From Liolophura sinensis (lineage: Eukaryota > Mollusca > Polyplacophora > Chitonida > Chitonidae), in the NCBI RefSeq assembly GCF_032854445.1, contig NC_088307.1:9500017-9564016 (forward strand): a stretch of DNA of 64,000 bases. The letters run 5' to 3'. Of this stretch, positions 11,777 through 22,619 are shown piece by piece. The position numbers and the translations under genes were made by a program. Under the pieces are notes generated by a model. It was not told the origin of the DNA. It made no database searches and saw nothing but the letters and a program-made list of their open reading frames with translations. Position 1 is the stretch's first letter; each line of letters opens with the position of its first letter.

Positions 11777-12049
11777 GACAGTTAGCGGCATGGGTGCTGA
11801 AGACTCGTGAGGAAGTGACGTGCTAGTAACCGCTCCTCCCAAGGCTGAAGTGCAATTATCTTTAACCCAGTTTTATACCAGGAATCACCCGTTGAACTTT
11901 TGTTGAGTTTTAGGGCAGTAACTTGAACTCTTAGATGGAACTCTAGCCAATGCTCGCATAGTTGCCAGTCAAGATGTATTTGTCATATAACTTCTAGTTT
12001 TAATGTTTAACTTTGGTTTAATAGAAATCGCTTTAAGGCAAAGGGAGAT

Positions 12050-12720
12050 ATAATGATATAGGCTTTAACGTGGAGAGTTATTCCAAGATCATGTCGGTTG
12101 TCTTCTCAATATCACAACATGGTGTCAGCCAAGATCATGTCAGTTGCCTTGTCAATGTCACAATATGGTGTCAGCCAAGATCATGTAAGTTGTCTTGTCA
12201 GTATCACAACATGGTGTCAGCCAAGATCATGTCAGTTGTCTTGTCAATATCACAACATGGTGTCAGCCAATTTCATCTAAGTTGTCTTGTCAATATCACA
12301 ACATGGTGTTAGCCAAGATCATGTCAGTAGTCTTGTCAATATCACAACATGGTGCCAGCCAAGATCATGTCAGTTGTCTTGTCAATATCACAACATGGTG
12401 TCAGCCAATTTCATGTAAGTTGTCTTGTCAATATCACAACATGGTGTCAGCCAAGATCATGTCAGTTGTCTTGTCAATAACACAACATGGTGTCAGCCAA
12501 GATCATGTCAGTTGTCTTGTCAGTATCATAACACCCAGGTGTGGTATTATAAATGCTGACAGCTTGTTCCTCCCCGGCAAGTTTAATATGATTAAAGTTA
12601 TATAATATTCAGCTTTCAGTTTCAGTTTTAAGAGTATCTACATGTATAAATGTATTATCTGTTAAATAAAGGTTATTCTCCATTCTCAGTTTTCAATATA
12701 CGACGGCAGTCAAGCTTACT
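12050..12720 (+). mobile_element. LTR-like 3' end of the Gypsy relict with expanded U3 repeat
   Basis: A purine-rich tract aaggcaaagggagata precedes gatataggctttaacgtgga. Ten tandem 46-bp units follow, then ggtattataaatgc (TATA-like) and gttaaataaagg (poly(A)-like). A related string gatataggctttcacgtgga occurs at about 4866 with a single diverged unit (4952-4996), consistent with the remains of a 5' LTR. Terminal TG..CA was not located. Confidence 0.55.
12068..12532 (+). repeat. 46-bp minisatellite, ~10 copies, in the LTR U3
   Basis: Unit atcacaacatggtgtcagcc then aagatcatgtcagttgtctt gtcaat. The period is 46 bp (starts 12111, 12157, 12203). Copies differ by a few substitutions, for example ttcatgtaag against gatcatgtca. 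Frames stay open by chance. Confidence 0.93.
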
Positions 12721-13119
12721 GGGGGCGGGACAAATTGCAAACATGCCTCAAAGCTTCGGACTATAACCATTCAGCTAAAGTTGGAGATGATCTCACAACC
12801 TCATTGGCCAAGGGCCTGTCACCTGAAGGGATCGAGAGTGACGCCTTATTCGACTTGACCAGCGATATGACATGCACACAGAATCCTTCCACTTTTCTGT
12901 GTGGACAAGATGGCTTCATGGATACATGTATGTCTAGCTAAAAACATGAAATATTTGGTTTGAAGGCCAAGGCAAAATCATGAAATTTTTGATGATCATG
13001 CGGGCCATGTGACATTTGCGAGCGACATGCATATACAAGCATACAACGTTATACATGCATTACCTGCAGCCCAGTGCGTTATTTGTTGTATCATCCTACA
13101 TGTATATGGAATTATTTGT
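12721..13119. other. No recognised feature
   Basis: Short open frames only; nothing matching a family I know. Confidence 0.5.
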
Positions 13120-13245
13120 TCACTGAATGTAATCTTTATGTTGAATCAATAGAATATGTGAACTATATCTAGCAGAATAATCTTGTACAATAACAGAATA
13201 CATTCGTAACGCATCACTCAGACTTTCTGTTAAATTTGAAGTATA
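13120..13245. mobile_element. Partial copy of MITE-like element A
   Basis: Shares gttgaat..atagaatatg, agcagaataat, cagaatacattc and gcatcactcag, in the same order, with the right half of the element at 3.69-3.92 kb. Confidence 0.6.
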
Positions 13246-13544
13246 TTGGGGTCCAACAATATCATTTTAATGGAGCATGTGTTTTTTATGATGTATCAGT
13301 GTGTCAGTGTTACTGAATCAGTGATAATTGATATGAGTGGGTTAAAAATGAGGCGGTAAGTTGACTTTTGGTCCATAGTCGAAACGGCTTTAGTCAGACA
13401 TGCAGGAAGATGCAATCTACGTGTCTGCGACAAATGTCAATCATTGGTAAGACGTAAACCGAGTTATGTTTTTTTCTGTGCTGTTATTCTGTTTTTTTCT
13501 GTGATGTGAACCACATATGGTTCAACTATTGGTATATCTGAAAC

Positions 13545-13925
13545 AATGAATGAATGGGTGATTGGGGTTTAACGTCGTACTGAACAATTTTTAAGTGATA
13601 TGACGACAAAGGGTCATTAGGTGTGTGTACATACATCATGTCTTCTTGTGGCAGGGCGAGTCCATGCCGCCAAATTGCTGCCGCCACTGAAGTATCATGC
13701 CGAAGACACCAGATAAGACACCCCACACAGTCATATTATACTGACACAGGACCATTCAGTCCTGTTTTTCTGCCCTAACCTCTCAGTGTTGAGCAACAAG
13801 CAGTGTTGAGATTCAGCAACTAGTGTCATTTTTAAAGGCTTTGATATGACCCAACCAGGGTTTGATACCGAGTCTACCGACTTCGAGCGGATGTTCTAAC
13901 CATCAGACCACCGAAACGATTATGT
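13545..13925 (+). repeat. Dispersed SINE-like family B1
   Basis: gggtttaacgtcgtactgaa at its start, gacttcgagcggatgttcta then accatcagaccaccgaaac at its end. Read in reverse, the end resembles a tRNA-like head. Related pieces at 1.93-2.12 kb and 2.42-2.53 kb. Confidence 0.62.
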
Positions 13926-13984
13926 CAAATCATGCATATATGAGTCATATGACTAGATCTGCTGTCAAGAAGGACTCCTATCCA

Positions 13985-14345
13985 GTGAGTGAGAGAGTGA
14001 GTGCTTGGACTTTAACGTCGTACTTAACAATTTTTCACTTATATAACGACGAAGGAATCCTTAGAGTGCATGTAATGTGCTCCCTTGTTGCAGGACGGAT
14101 TTCCACCGCTCTTTTATCTAGTGCTGCTTCACCGAGACACCTTACCGAAGGCAAGCACGCCGTCCCGCCTGCGCCATTATACTGATATGGATCAAGCAGT
14201 CGTTGCACTATCCCCTTCATGCTGAACGCCAAGCGAGGAAGTCACAACTTCCTCTTTTAAAGTCTTAGGTATGACTCGACCCAGGATTAATCCTGGATCT
14301 GCCGTTCCCGAAGCGGAGAGTTTTTCAACTAACCAAGGGAGTCAA
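13985..14345 (+). repeat. Dispersed SINE-like family B2
   Basis: Starts gtgagtgagagagtgagtgc then ttggactttaacgtcgtact and ends gatctgccgttcccgaagcg. Similar copies at 35.04-35.40, 43.88-44.22 and 63.34-63.44 kb. Non-coding. Confidence 0.72.
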
Positions 14346-15060
14346 CACTATAACCAGACGAGTTTCATGGCTTGGCTGATCTGGTCATATGGCTGGTCAT
14401 GTTTTCTGAGGAATTAGCTCAATTGTATAACTCAGACTTTTGAATCAGTTGACCCAAACTTTTGTATTAATAATACGACGGCTGCCTGCAACATGGTGGG
14501 AGGAAACTGGGTAGAGAATCTGGGGTTAAGATAGATATTTCTTAATGCCAAGTTAGATTATAATAAAATTTCCGATGAACAGCAAAAGGTCGACGGAGGG
14601 TTTTTTTCGTGGAAAACTAGGCAAGTACATGCTATTCATGTGAAACTACGCTACCTAGATACTAGTATTGGCAGTTTACACTGCATGAACAGCGGCTGTG
14701 TATTGATATGCATTATGCACAACAGAAGTCAATTGCACAATAGAGATACATGGGCCTAATTAGATTATCAACTTATATATACGAACATGGTACACGATTT
14801 GAATAATGATTTCACTTAGGAGCCTAGAGAACATTTCCTTGCGTCTTTCCAACATCATTGAAGATATACTTCTCTTTGCAGGAATGAATAAATTTCTTAC
14901 TGTTTTAGTTCTTTGGTGGATTAAACGCCGTTTCTGTATAATTAAGCTACATTCATAACAAGTATATCACCGTGCCTATTAAGGTGTGCCAATTTATGGA
15001 ATACTATGTGTAAACTTCACGGGATACATAATCGACGTCGACTGGGTGGCAGTCAAATCG
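14346..15060. other. No recognised gene
   Basis: A/T-rich. A short piece at 14466-14515 (atacgacggctgcctgcaac then atggtgggaggaaac) resembles the middle of SINE A. Confidence 0.5.
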
Positions 15061-15765
15061 GATTGTATGAAGTAAACCACCGAGCTTTGGCAAGGGATAC
15101 TGGCGAACTTTTCCACGAGTCACATACGTCATATTAATTGGCGGAAGACAAGTGGTGGTCACCTGCAAACTTCATTTAAGACTACAGGACCTTCGCTAAG
15201 GCATACTGGATGGAAACTTTTCCAGGGACATACGTGACATTGCATGGTGGAAGGCAAGCGGTGGTCTCCTGTAAACTTGATGTAAGACTACAGGATTGCC
15301 CGGAGTAAGCCACCGACCTTCGCTAAGGTATACTGGAGGGAAACCTTTCCAGCGACATACGTCACATTGCATGCTGGAAGGCAAGTGGTGGTCTCCTGTA
15401 AACTTGATGTAAGACTACAGGATTGCCCGGAGTAAGTAACCGACCTTCGCTAAGGTATGCTGGAGGGAAACATTTCCAGCAACATACGTCACATTGCATG
15501 CTGGAGGCAAGTGGTGGTCTCCTGTAAACTTGATGTAAGACTACAAGATTGCCCGGAGTAAGCCACCGACCTTCGCTAAGGTATACTGGAGGGAAACTTT
15601 TCCAGGGAGATACGTCGCATAGCATGGTGGAAGGCAAGTAGTGGTCTCCTGTAAACTTGATGTAAGACTACAAGATTGCCCGGAGTAAGCCACCGACCTT
15701 CGCTAAGGTATACTAAAGGGAAACTTTTCCAGGGACATGTCGCATAGCATGGTGGGAGGCAAGTT
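15061..15765. repeat. 127-bp tandem repeat, ~5 copies
   Basis: ccttcgctaag recurs at 15190, 15317, 15444, 15570 and 15697 (period 126-127). Unit features: gtggtctcctgtaaacttga, tgtaagactacaggattgcc and cggagtaagccaccgacctt. No gene evidence. Confidence 0.93.
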
Positions 15766-18030
15766 GTGATCTACAAATTTCACATAAGGCTATATTCAAC
15801 GGCTTATTGTCACCTAGGCTCAGGAACATTTGAAACAGGGGAATCTTGAAAATGACCTGTCCCTGATTGGTAATTGAGGTCTCATGATGTAACCTAGCGA
15901 TAGAAAGGCAAGCGCCTTAACAACTGGCCCCCGACCCAGTCCTCAGGGAACAGTACAAACAGAGCACAGTACCCAACACTCACCTTGGCTTATCTGGCAA
16001 ACCAATCAGCGACGATTCTGTGTGCAACATCATTAGCAAACGAATCAATCAAAAATGACAAATAAAGATGTTAAGAATCACATTATTTTATTAATGATCA
16101 CAGTATAAATGACTTGATATATCAAACAAAGAAGCCGGAGAACACAAAACTGAAACATTTGTAGAAAAAAAATGGTGCTCATTATTATACTCATTTTGTA
16201 ATCGAAATCTACGTAATATTTTAAAGCCTTATTGCTTCCCTCACTCCAAGAAACCAAATTTCTGAGCAACTTAACAAAAAAGATACTTTTAGGCCCCTAA
16301 AAAGCAAACCATATCTTAAAACTTTTATCAAATATATCACATCAAATATAATCAAGTTTATAAGCTGTTGCAAACAGTGCCAAGCATACTCTATTTGTGT
16401 GTCGCCTTCAAATAACACAAAAGGCTTCAACTGCATCTATATCTATAAAAGCCTTTGAGCATTTTTGCTGTACTTTTATAATCAGCAGTGAGTTCACAAA
16501 GGGTGTGCAACTGTGTTCCATCTGTCGATCTGACCGCCTTTGATGGGAGATCCAGAGGACAACGCATGACGTCGCATTGTTCCACCGGTTACATCAGGTC
16601 GCGTGAACCAACACGATTTAACAGGTCACTGACACTACTGACTCGGTCACACTCGGTGGCCATTGTGAAGCCAGAATGGAATGATACGTCAGTGGCAAAT
16701 ATATTTCCCCCGGGAAACGCATGGGATGATACATCCGGGAGCAAATGACACCTTCATGTATCAACACTGTCAAGCTACATAGGCGTAAGACGTCTTCCCA
16801 AGAAAAAAACTATACCATATACCTTACTATTACTACCTGCTTATGAAGAGGCCCGGAGCCTTCCATCTCCGAAGGACTGTTGAGATTACACTGGTCGTTC
16901 GTGGAAAAAGTACCTATTACACCCAATCTTCTGGAACAGATTCCACAAAGACATTTCTTACTTGAGTCAAAATTTGAAATACGTTCTTAAAGCTTATTTT
17001 CCCGTTTTATAAAGTAAAATTTTGTCCACCTCATCAGTGTTATCTGAAGCCAAATGTGTCCAAATTGACATTTTCAGAACTAAAAACTGAGTGTTTTGGG
17101 AAGACAGAAATGGCTTTAAGGTCTAAGCCCAAATTCTTTTCTGTCCTTAAAGAGACTAGGTGTACACCGGAGAATCTCTCCATATATCTTGATTTGTATA
17201 TATTTTCAAATAATACAGTAGCTGTGCATGCTGTAGGCGTTTGCACTTATCTGTGGCTAGCACAATGATAATATGGTGCCACTGTATCATATAAGCCCCT
17301 AAACAAAATCTATACCAAAGGCTTAGACTTGCTCTACTTAGTTCTGTAAGTTTTAGTGTTGATTACTTTTACTGTCTTTAACACATGTGGCAAGTTAAAA
17401 AAATTATAAATTTTCAATCGAATCTAGAAAAAAAAATTTATATTATGATGTAAGGTCTTCTGTTGAAACAAAAGCCATGAAAAAGTGAAGGTCTACTTTG
17501 TGCAAAATGAAACAAAACCTTATAGTCTGGTGTCCTCAAAATGTTTGAGGATTAGTGGTTGGACAAGGCTCTATCTTAGAATTCCACAGCAGTTTTCAGT
17601 TCTCAGGAAGAACGTTTTCTTAAAGGGATACAAATTCACACTCAGATTGGCTGACACCTGAGGTAGAGTTTCCTTGGTTAAACCCTACAGCTTTGGGCAT
17701 GCTTGCATAAATCTGTCGAACCTCAAACTCAGCTTGGACAGAGCATAGCCTGAACTTGACAATCTCTCACATGAGCAAATCAGAACCAATTCTGTATCCC
17801 TCAAATGCACTGTAATGGATTAATGCCACAAGGGGCTTGCAACTGGTGCACAACTGGTGCACACGCAAAACACACCTGAAAAGTATCCTGCATGATTTAC
17901 TTTCATCTACATGTAGAGCTTGTCTGCAATAACTGTTGCGTGATGAAAATGCTTTGATAATGGATAAGGCATGATATAATTTCACCAATTTAGACTGTTT
18001 TGAAGTGATACACTAGAGACAAGGGGTGGG
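15766..18030. other. No recognised gene
   Basis: A/T-rich and non-coding on both strands, apart from a MITE-like fragment at 16.93 kb. Minus-strand AATAAA at 16092-16087 is the most distal candidate poly(A) signal for PNPLA. Confidence 0.5.
16925..17085. mobile_element. MITE-like element B fragment
   Basis: Contains acagattccacaaagacatt and acttgagtcaaaatttgaaa, the left end of element B. The right end is not clear. No other features are visible nearby. Confidence 0.4.
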
Positions 18031-18214
18031 AGGATGGGGGGGGGGGGGGTGTTGAGGAAGAGGAAACCATTGACAAAAAAACAAAAAACAAAACAAAAAA
18101 ACTTTTACATGACTTGCATATATGCTAATTCACTGCCCTTCCTGGTCCATCACACGAATCATGAGCAACTAAATCACATATTTGTCAAAGTCCATCAACT
18201 TGAAAAACACCAAC

Positions 18215-18790
18215 TGCATACAGATATGCAAATGCATGCTGCACACAGAAATGCAAATGCATGCTGTACGCAAAAATGCAAATGTATCCTGCATACAGAA
18301 ATGCAAATGCATGCTGTATACAGAAATGCAAATGATTGCTGCATACAGAAATGCAAATGTATCCTGCATACAGAAATGCAAATGAATGCTGCATACAGAA
18401 AGGCAAATGTGTCCTGCATACAGAAATGCAAATGCATGCTGCATACAGAAAGGCAAAGGTATCTTGCATACAGAAATGCAAATGCGTGCTGCATACAGAA
18501 AGGCAATGTATCCTGCATACAGAAATGCAAATGCATGCTGCACACAGAAAGTCAAATGTATGCTGCATACAGAAATGCAAATGTATGCTGCATACAGAAA
18601 TGCAAATGTATGCTGCACACAGAAATGCAAATGCATGCTGCACACAGAAATGCAAATGCATGCTGCATACAGAAAGGCAAATGTATCCTGCATACAGAAA
18701 TGCAAATGCATGCTGCATACAGAAATGCAAATGCATGCTGCACACAGAAATGCAAATGTATGCTGCAAACAGAAATGCAAATGCAACCTC
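18215..18790. repeat. 25-bp minisatellite, ~23 copies
   Basis: Unit catgctgcatacagaaatgc aaatg, with variants at a few positions. The array lacks stops in several frames on both strands, giving long spurious frames. Period 25 shifts frame each copy, and the protein would be a low-complexity Cys/His/Met repeat. Confidence 0.94.
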
Positions 18791-18799
18791 ACTCGCTAA

Positions 18800-20475
18800 T
18801 TTTCAAGGCCGCCTATAATGATATCTGGCACAGAAATGCAAAGCTAAAACAAAATTTTCTTCTACTCAGCACAACTACATAATGTGGTTTGATAATGAAA
18901 TAAGGAAATGCTACTGATGAATATGATTTCAATAACTGTATAAACAATACTACACTTCAATACTTTTTCTTGCCAAATTCACTTGAAACTTACATCAAGA
19001 AATACACTACATGTCACCTTACACAGAGTACTCAACATATATGCCTGAACAAATATATTCCGATTTACATAGTACATGCACATGGTAGATGAAAATTTAT
19101 TTTGTTTGGGTAGTAATGTGGAGTGTGTGTTCCAGCCATAATCATACAGAAAGAGGTAGCAACTTCTACAAATGCTAAAATGATGCTTATCAGAAAAAAC
19201 AAACATTCAGATCTATTCTTATTACACTGCACACAATAGTTACACAGCTCTCCAATATCACAGGAATGTTTAGACTATCATTAAAAATATGCTTGTTTGG
19301 CGTAAACCGACTGACCAGGGCCCAACCCTGGTTTTTACCGGGATTTCCATAGAGGATCGTTTTTAGTACATGTATTTCTGCCAATGTAAATTTCTTTAAA
19401 ATCCTTATCTTTTCCAATAAATCGAAAAAAAAAAAAAAATGTAACTACCAATCTGACTTTTTCTGGCATGTTTGGGTTACACAAAACAAAGAATTTTTTA
19501 AGGATGTTCTTACATACATTGTAAATCAAAATCAAATAGTTTCACATAGTTCCCGTATACATATGTAAAGTAACCATATTCATGACTTCCTACACAAAAA
19601 GTAATCTCTTGAAGAATGAGACATGGAATATGGACTGGCCGAAGACAATTCTGAAGCACAAAGTGATAAGCTGTTCATAAAGGCAAGAAAATCCAGCAAA
19701 AATGCGTTCAGTTTTACACCAGCAGCACAAGGTGACAGATATCAGAGTTATAATTATCAGCACCTGAGAGACCTATCCTATTTCTTCTAATTTTTGGGAC
19801 ACCTGGTCGGCTATTTTTAGTCAATATACATGTAATTCTCGCAGGAATATTTATTTTCGTTTTTCTCACATGGTTAGACCATCTAATGAACATACTCATA
19901 TCTTTACTTTTCAAAAAATTTGGGAAAGAAATACAATATTCTGCTTTCAGCGCTACTCATATCTGTCCCAAAAATTAGAAGAATTACATATTTTTCTTTA
20001 ATAGTGGCACAGGACACAAGATTTATAAAGCTATACACAAAAAAATAAATTCTGTTCCAACCCCTGAACCCAGCACAAAAGCTCATGAACAGTAACGGAT
20101 GCAGGATACAAGATCATCGTCATTAACACATCCATTCCGCTTTGTCCATTCTTCACATCACATAACTCCTTAATACAGTCAATATCATTGTTACACGCAA
20201 GTTAAGTATAAAATTTATTTTATATTTAGTTTAAAGTGTAGATGCACAGACATATATCTTATTGTGTATTTTTTTTTCTGGTTGAACATATACAAATAAG
20301 TCTTGTTAGTGACAGGTAAAATGACTCAGAAGAGATACAAAATGCTTCTATTTACATCATATATACACAACTATATTTAAGTGAAAGCTACATGTGGGTA
20401 GCACTACAATAATGAATCGTCACAAAACGTCACTAAGGCAACCATTATTAAGGGCACATGTATTAATTCATTTAC
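18800..20475. other. No recognised gene
   Basis: A/T-rich, no SINE A copies, no readable domain. At 19785 and 19960, ttcttctaatttttgggac and gtcccaaaaattagaagaa form an inverted pair about 170 bp apart, possibly a small palindromic element. Confidence 0.5.
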
Positions 20476-20697
20476 TGTAAATCTTCAACCTTTTCCAACA
20501 ACTAAAGCCCTTTTTCTCAGCGGAAATTTTTTAAAAGGCAAAATGACGATAAAAACTGAGATGTTTGTGTCATTGAAGATGTAAGCTTCATAAAACTGTG
20601 TGCAAATTATGTCTCTACACCTCATAGTTGTCTGAGAACGTTTCAAATTATTGTTCGCAGAGGTGGTTGAAAAGGTTGAAGAATTAAGGTATCAACC
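20476..20697. mobile_element. MITE-like element C (TIR aatcttcaaccttttc)
   Basis: Left end aatcttcaaccttttccaac, right end ggttgaaaaggttgaagaat: a clear inverted pair around ~180 bp of non-coding sequence. A second copy is at 33478-33690. This one falls in the presumed 3' UTR. Confidence 0.7.
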
Positions 20698-20959
20698 CAG
20701 TGTTCCTCACTTTGCTGATACTCTACCTTAGTTCAAATAAATGGCAACACTCCACATACACGTACCTGGCAAACTTTTCTGACAAAAATCCAATGAAGGG
20801 TATAAGTTGTGATGATGATGGTGGTCCACAACAAATTTAGATCCCACTACAGAGAGGAATGGTATAAATTATCTGAATTTGACATAAAATTGCATTGTTT
20901 TCAGCACATAAGGAAGAGAACCACATAATGGACATAAAACCCTAAAAATAATAATGCGT

Positions 20960-21722
20960 CATATTTACTGATCCTTCTTGGGACAATCTTGTCATTGTTA
21001 GCCAGATTTTACACATATTTACTGATCTTTCTGGGGACAATCTTGTCATTGTTAGCCAGATTATACACATATTTACTGATCCTTCTTGGTACAATCTTGT
21101 CACTGTTAGCCAGATTTTACACATATTTACTGGTCCTTCTTGGTACAATCTTGTCATTGTTAGCCAGATTTTACACATATTTACTGATCCTTCTGGGGAC
21201 AATCTTGTCACTGTTAGGCAAATTGTACACATATTTACTGATCCTTTTGAGGACAATCTTGTCACTGTTAGCCAGATTGTACACATATTTACTGATCCTT
21301 CTTGGTACAATCTTGTCATTGTTAACCAGATTGTACACATATTTAATGATCCTTCTTGGTACAATCTTGTCATTGTTAACCAGATTGTACACATATTTAA
21401 TGATCCTTCTTGGGACAATCTTGTCATTGTCGGCCAGATTTTACACATATTTAATGATCCTTCTTGGTACAATCTTGTCATTGTTAGCCAGATTTTACAC
21501 ATATTAACAGATCCTTCTTGGTACAATCTTGTCAACGTTAGCCAGATTTTACACATATTAACAGATCCTTCTTGGTACAATCTTGTCAACGTTAGCCAGA
21601 TTTTACACATATTAACAGATCATTCTTGGTACAATCTTGTCAATGTTAGCCAGATTTTACACATATTAACAGATCCTTCTTGGTACAATCTTTTCATTGT
21701 TAGCCAGATTTTACACATACAT
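20960..21722. repeat. 54-bp tandem array, ~14 copies
   Basis: Unit tatttactgatccttcttgg then gacaatcttgtcattgttag ccagattttacaca. 54 is a multiple of 3, so open frames persist on both strands (18-residue periodic peptide). It lies in the presumed PNPLA 3' UTR. Confidence 0.94.
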
Positions 21723-21944
21723 GTTCATCCAAGGTCCTACTCAAATGTTAAGACTACTTCATCAACTTACACTGAAGTCAAATTTAGCACAATCAGATAA
21801 CATGACATTAAGGACAGCACTATGTCATGCTTTCAACATGACTTAACTTTAGTCAGTAAAATGGCATGACTCAGACTTTAGTCAGAGGAGTGCCATTTCT
21901 GCAGCAAGACTGGGATTGCAGTCATTGTGATAGAACGTCTGGAA

Positions 21945-22345
21945 CGTAACTCATATTGTAGACAATATGATTGATTCTCATCAACATGAGTTACATTGTA
22001 GTCATTATGATTGAATGTCATCAACATGAGTTACAATACAGTCATTATGATGGAATGTCATCAACATCAGTTACATTGTAGTCAATGTGATTGAATGTCA
22101 TCAACATCAGTTACATTGCAGTCATTATGATTGAATGTCATCAACATCAGTTACATTGCAGTCATTATGATAGAATGTCATCAACATGAATCCTTAGTAA
22201 TTATGACTGAATGTCTTCAACATAAGTTACAATGCAGTCATTATGATTGAATGTCATCAATATCAGTTACACTGCAGTCATTATGATAGAATGTCATCAA
22301 CATCAGTTACATTGTAGCCATTATGATTCAATACCTTCTATGTGA
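21945..22345. repeat. 40-bp tandem array, ~10 copies
   Basis: Unit catcagttacattgcagtca then ttatgattgaatgtcatcaa, degenerate at the ends. Also in the presumed 3' UTR. Confidence 0.9.
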
Positions 22346-22559
22346 CTCAGATTGCAGTCAACATGATTGAATATCAACATGACTCAACACAACTCTGACT
22401 GAAGTCAGCATAAAGCAATATTTTCAACACCGTAGCTCACAGGAGTTTGATGAAGGGGCCTGTAAAACTGCGTGTTTGGAGAGGGCACAAAAATGACATC
22501 AAGCCAAACTTGGCATTCCTAATGATTTTTCTATAACCTATCCCTCCTGCCCCACTCAA

Positions 22560-22619
22560 TCAGACAGTGCTGGCCGACTGGTTGGCTGGCTTCCGTCTCC
22601 TTGGATTCCCCTCTGACAC
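22560..22619 (-). CDS. PNPLA6/7: PNPLA6/7 exon W32: last coding exon and stop
   Basis: Encodes [19 protein letters not shown] then TGA. Acceptor gtttttag; the phase matches W31 exactly. It ends in S-T-V, a class I PDZ-ligand pattern. Identified by phase, acceptor and stop rather than by homology. It is separated from W31 by the 3.7-kb exon-derived array. Confidence 0.68.
   Translation of the reverse strand: MSEGNPRRRKPANQSASTV

Larger units (their letters stand above)
4855..12720 (+). mobile_element. Decayed Ty3/Gypsy LTR retrotransposon with nested insertions
   Basis: Recognisable pol pieces lie in order on the plus strand: aspartic protease (5.5-5.95 kb), reverse transcriptase (6.0-6.9 kb), RNase H (10.28-10.41 kb), integrase core (10.5-11.2 kb) and integrase C-terminal region (11.2-11.78 kb). 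An LTR-like end lies at 12.05-12.7 kb, with a short related piece at 4.86-5.0 kb. Two SINE insertions with target duplications, a 3' SINE piece, the Tc1-like element and frameshifts break it. It is an inactive host-genome relict; the exact borders are inferred. Confidence 0.82.
20214..22559 (-). other. Probable 3' UTR of PNPLA6/7 with candidate poly(A) signal
   Basis: Sequence following the TGA on the minus strand. An AATAAA lies at 20219-20214 and is one candidate cleavage signal; further AATAAA occurrences exist down to 16.09 kb. The interval contains a 40-bp and a 54-bp tandem array and a short TIR element. The transcript end is an inference; no expression evidence is available here. Confidence 0.35.

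Noticed and set aside
18215-18790. Regular short repeats resembling a CRISPR array
   Set aside because: There are no spacers; the units are directly adjacent and degenerate, and the DNA is animal.
18034-18882. A 282-residue open frame of repeated CHTEMQMH-like peptide
   Set aside because: It is a by-product of the 25-bp array. Equally long frames exist on the other strand, and no domain or splice context supports it.
20942-21610. A 222-residue frame with an 18-residue repeat
   Set aside because: The 54-bp period is a multiple of 3, so open frames arise automatically. The opposite strand is open as well.
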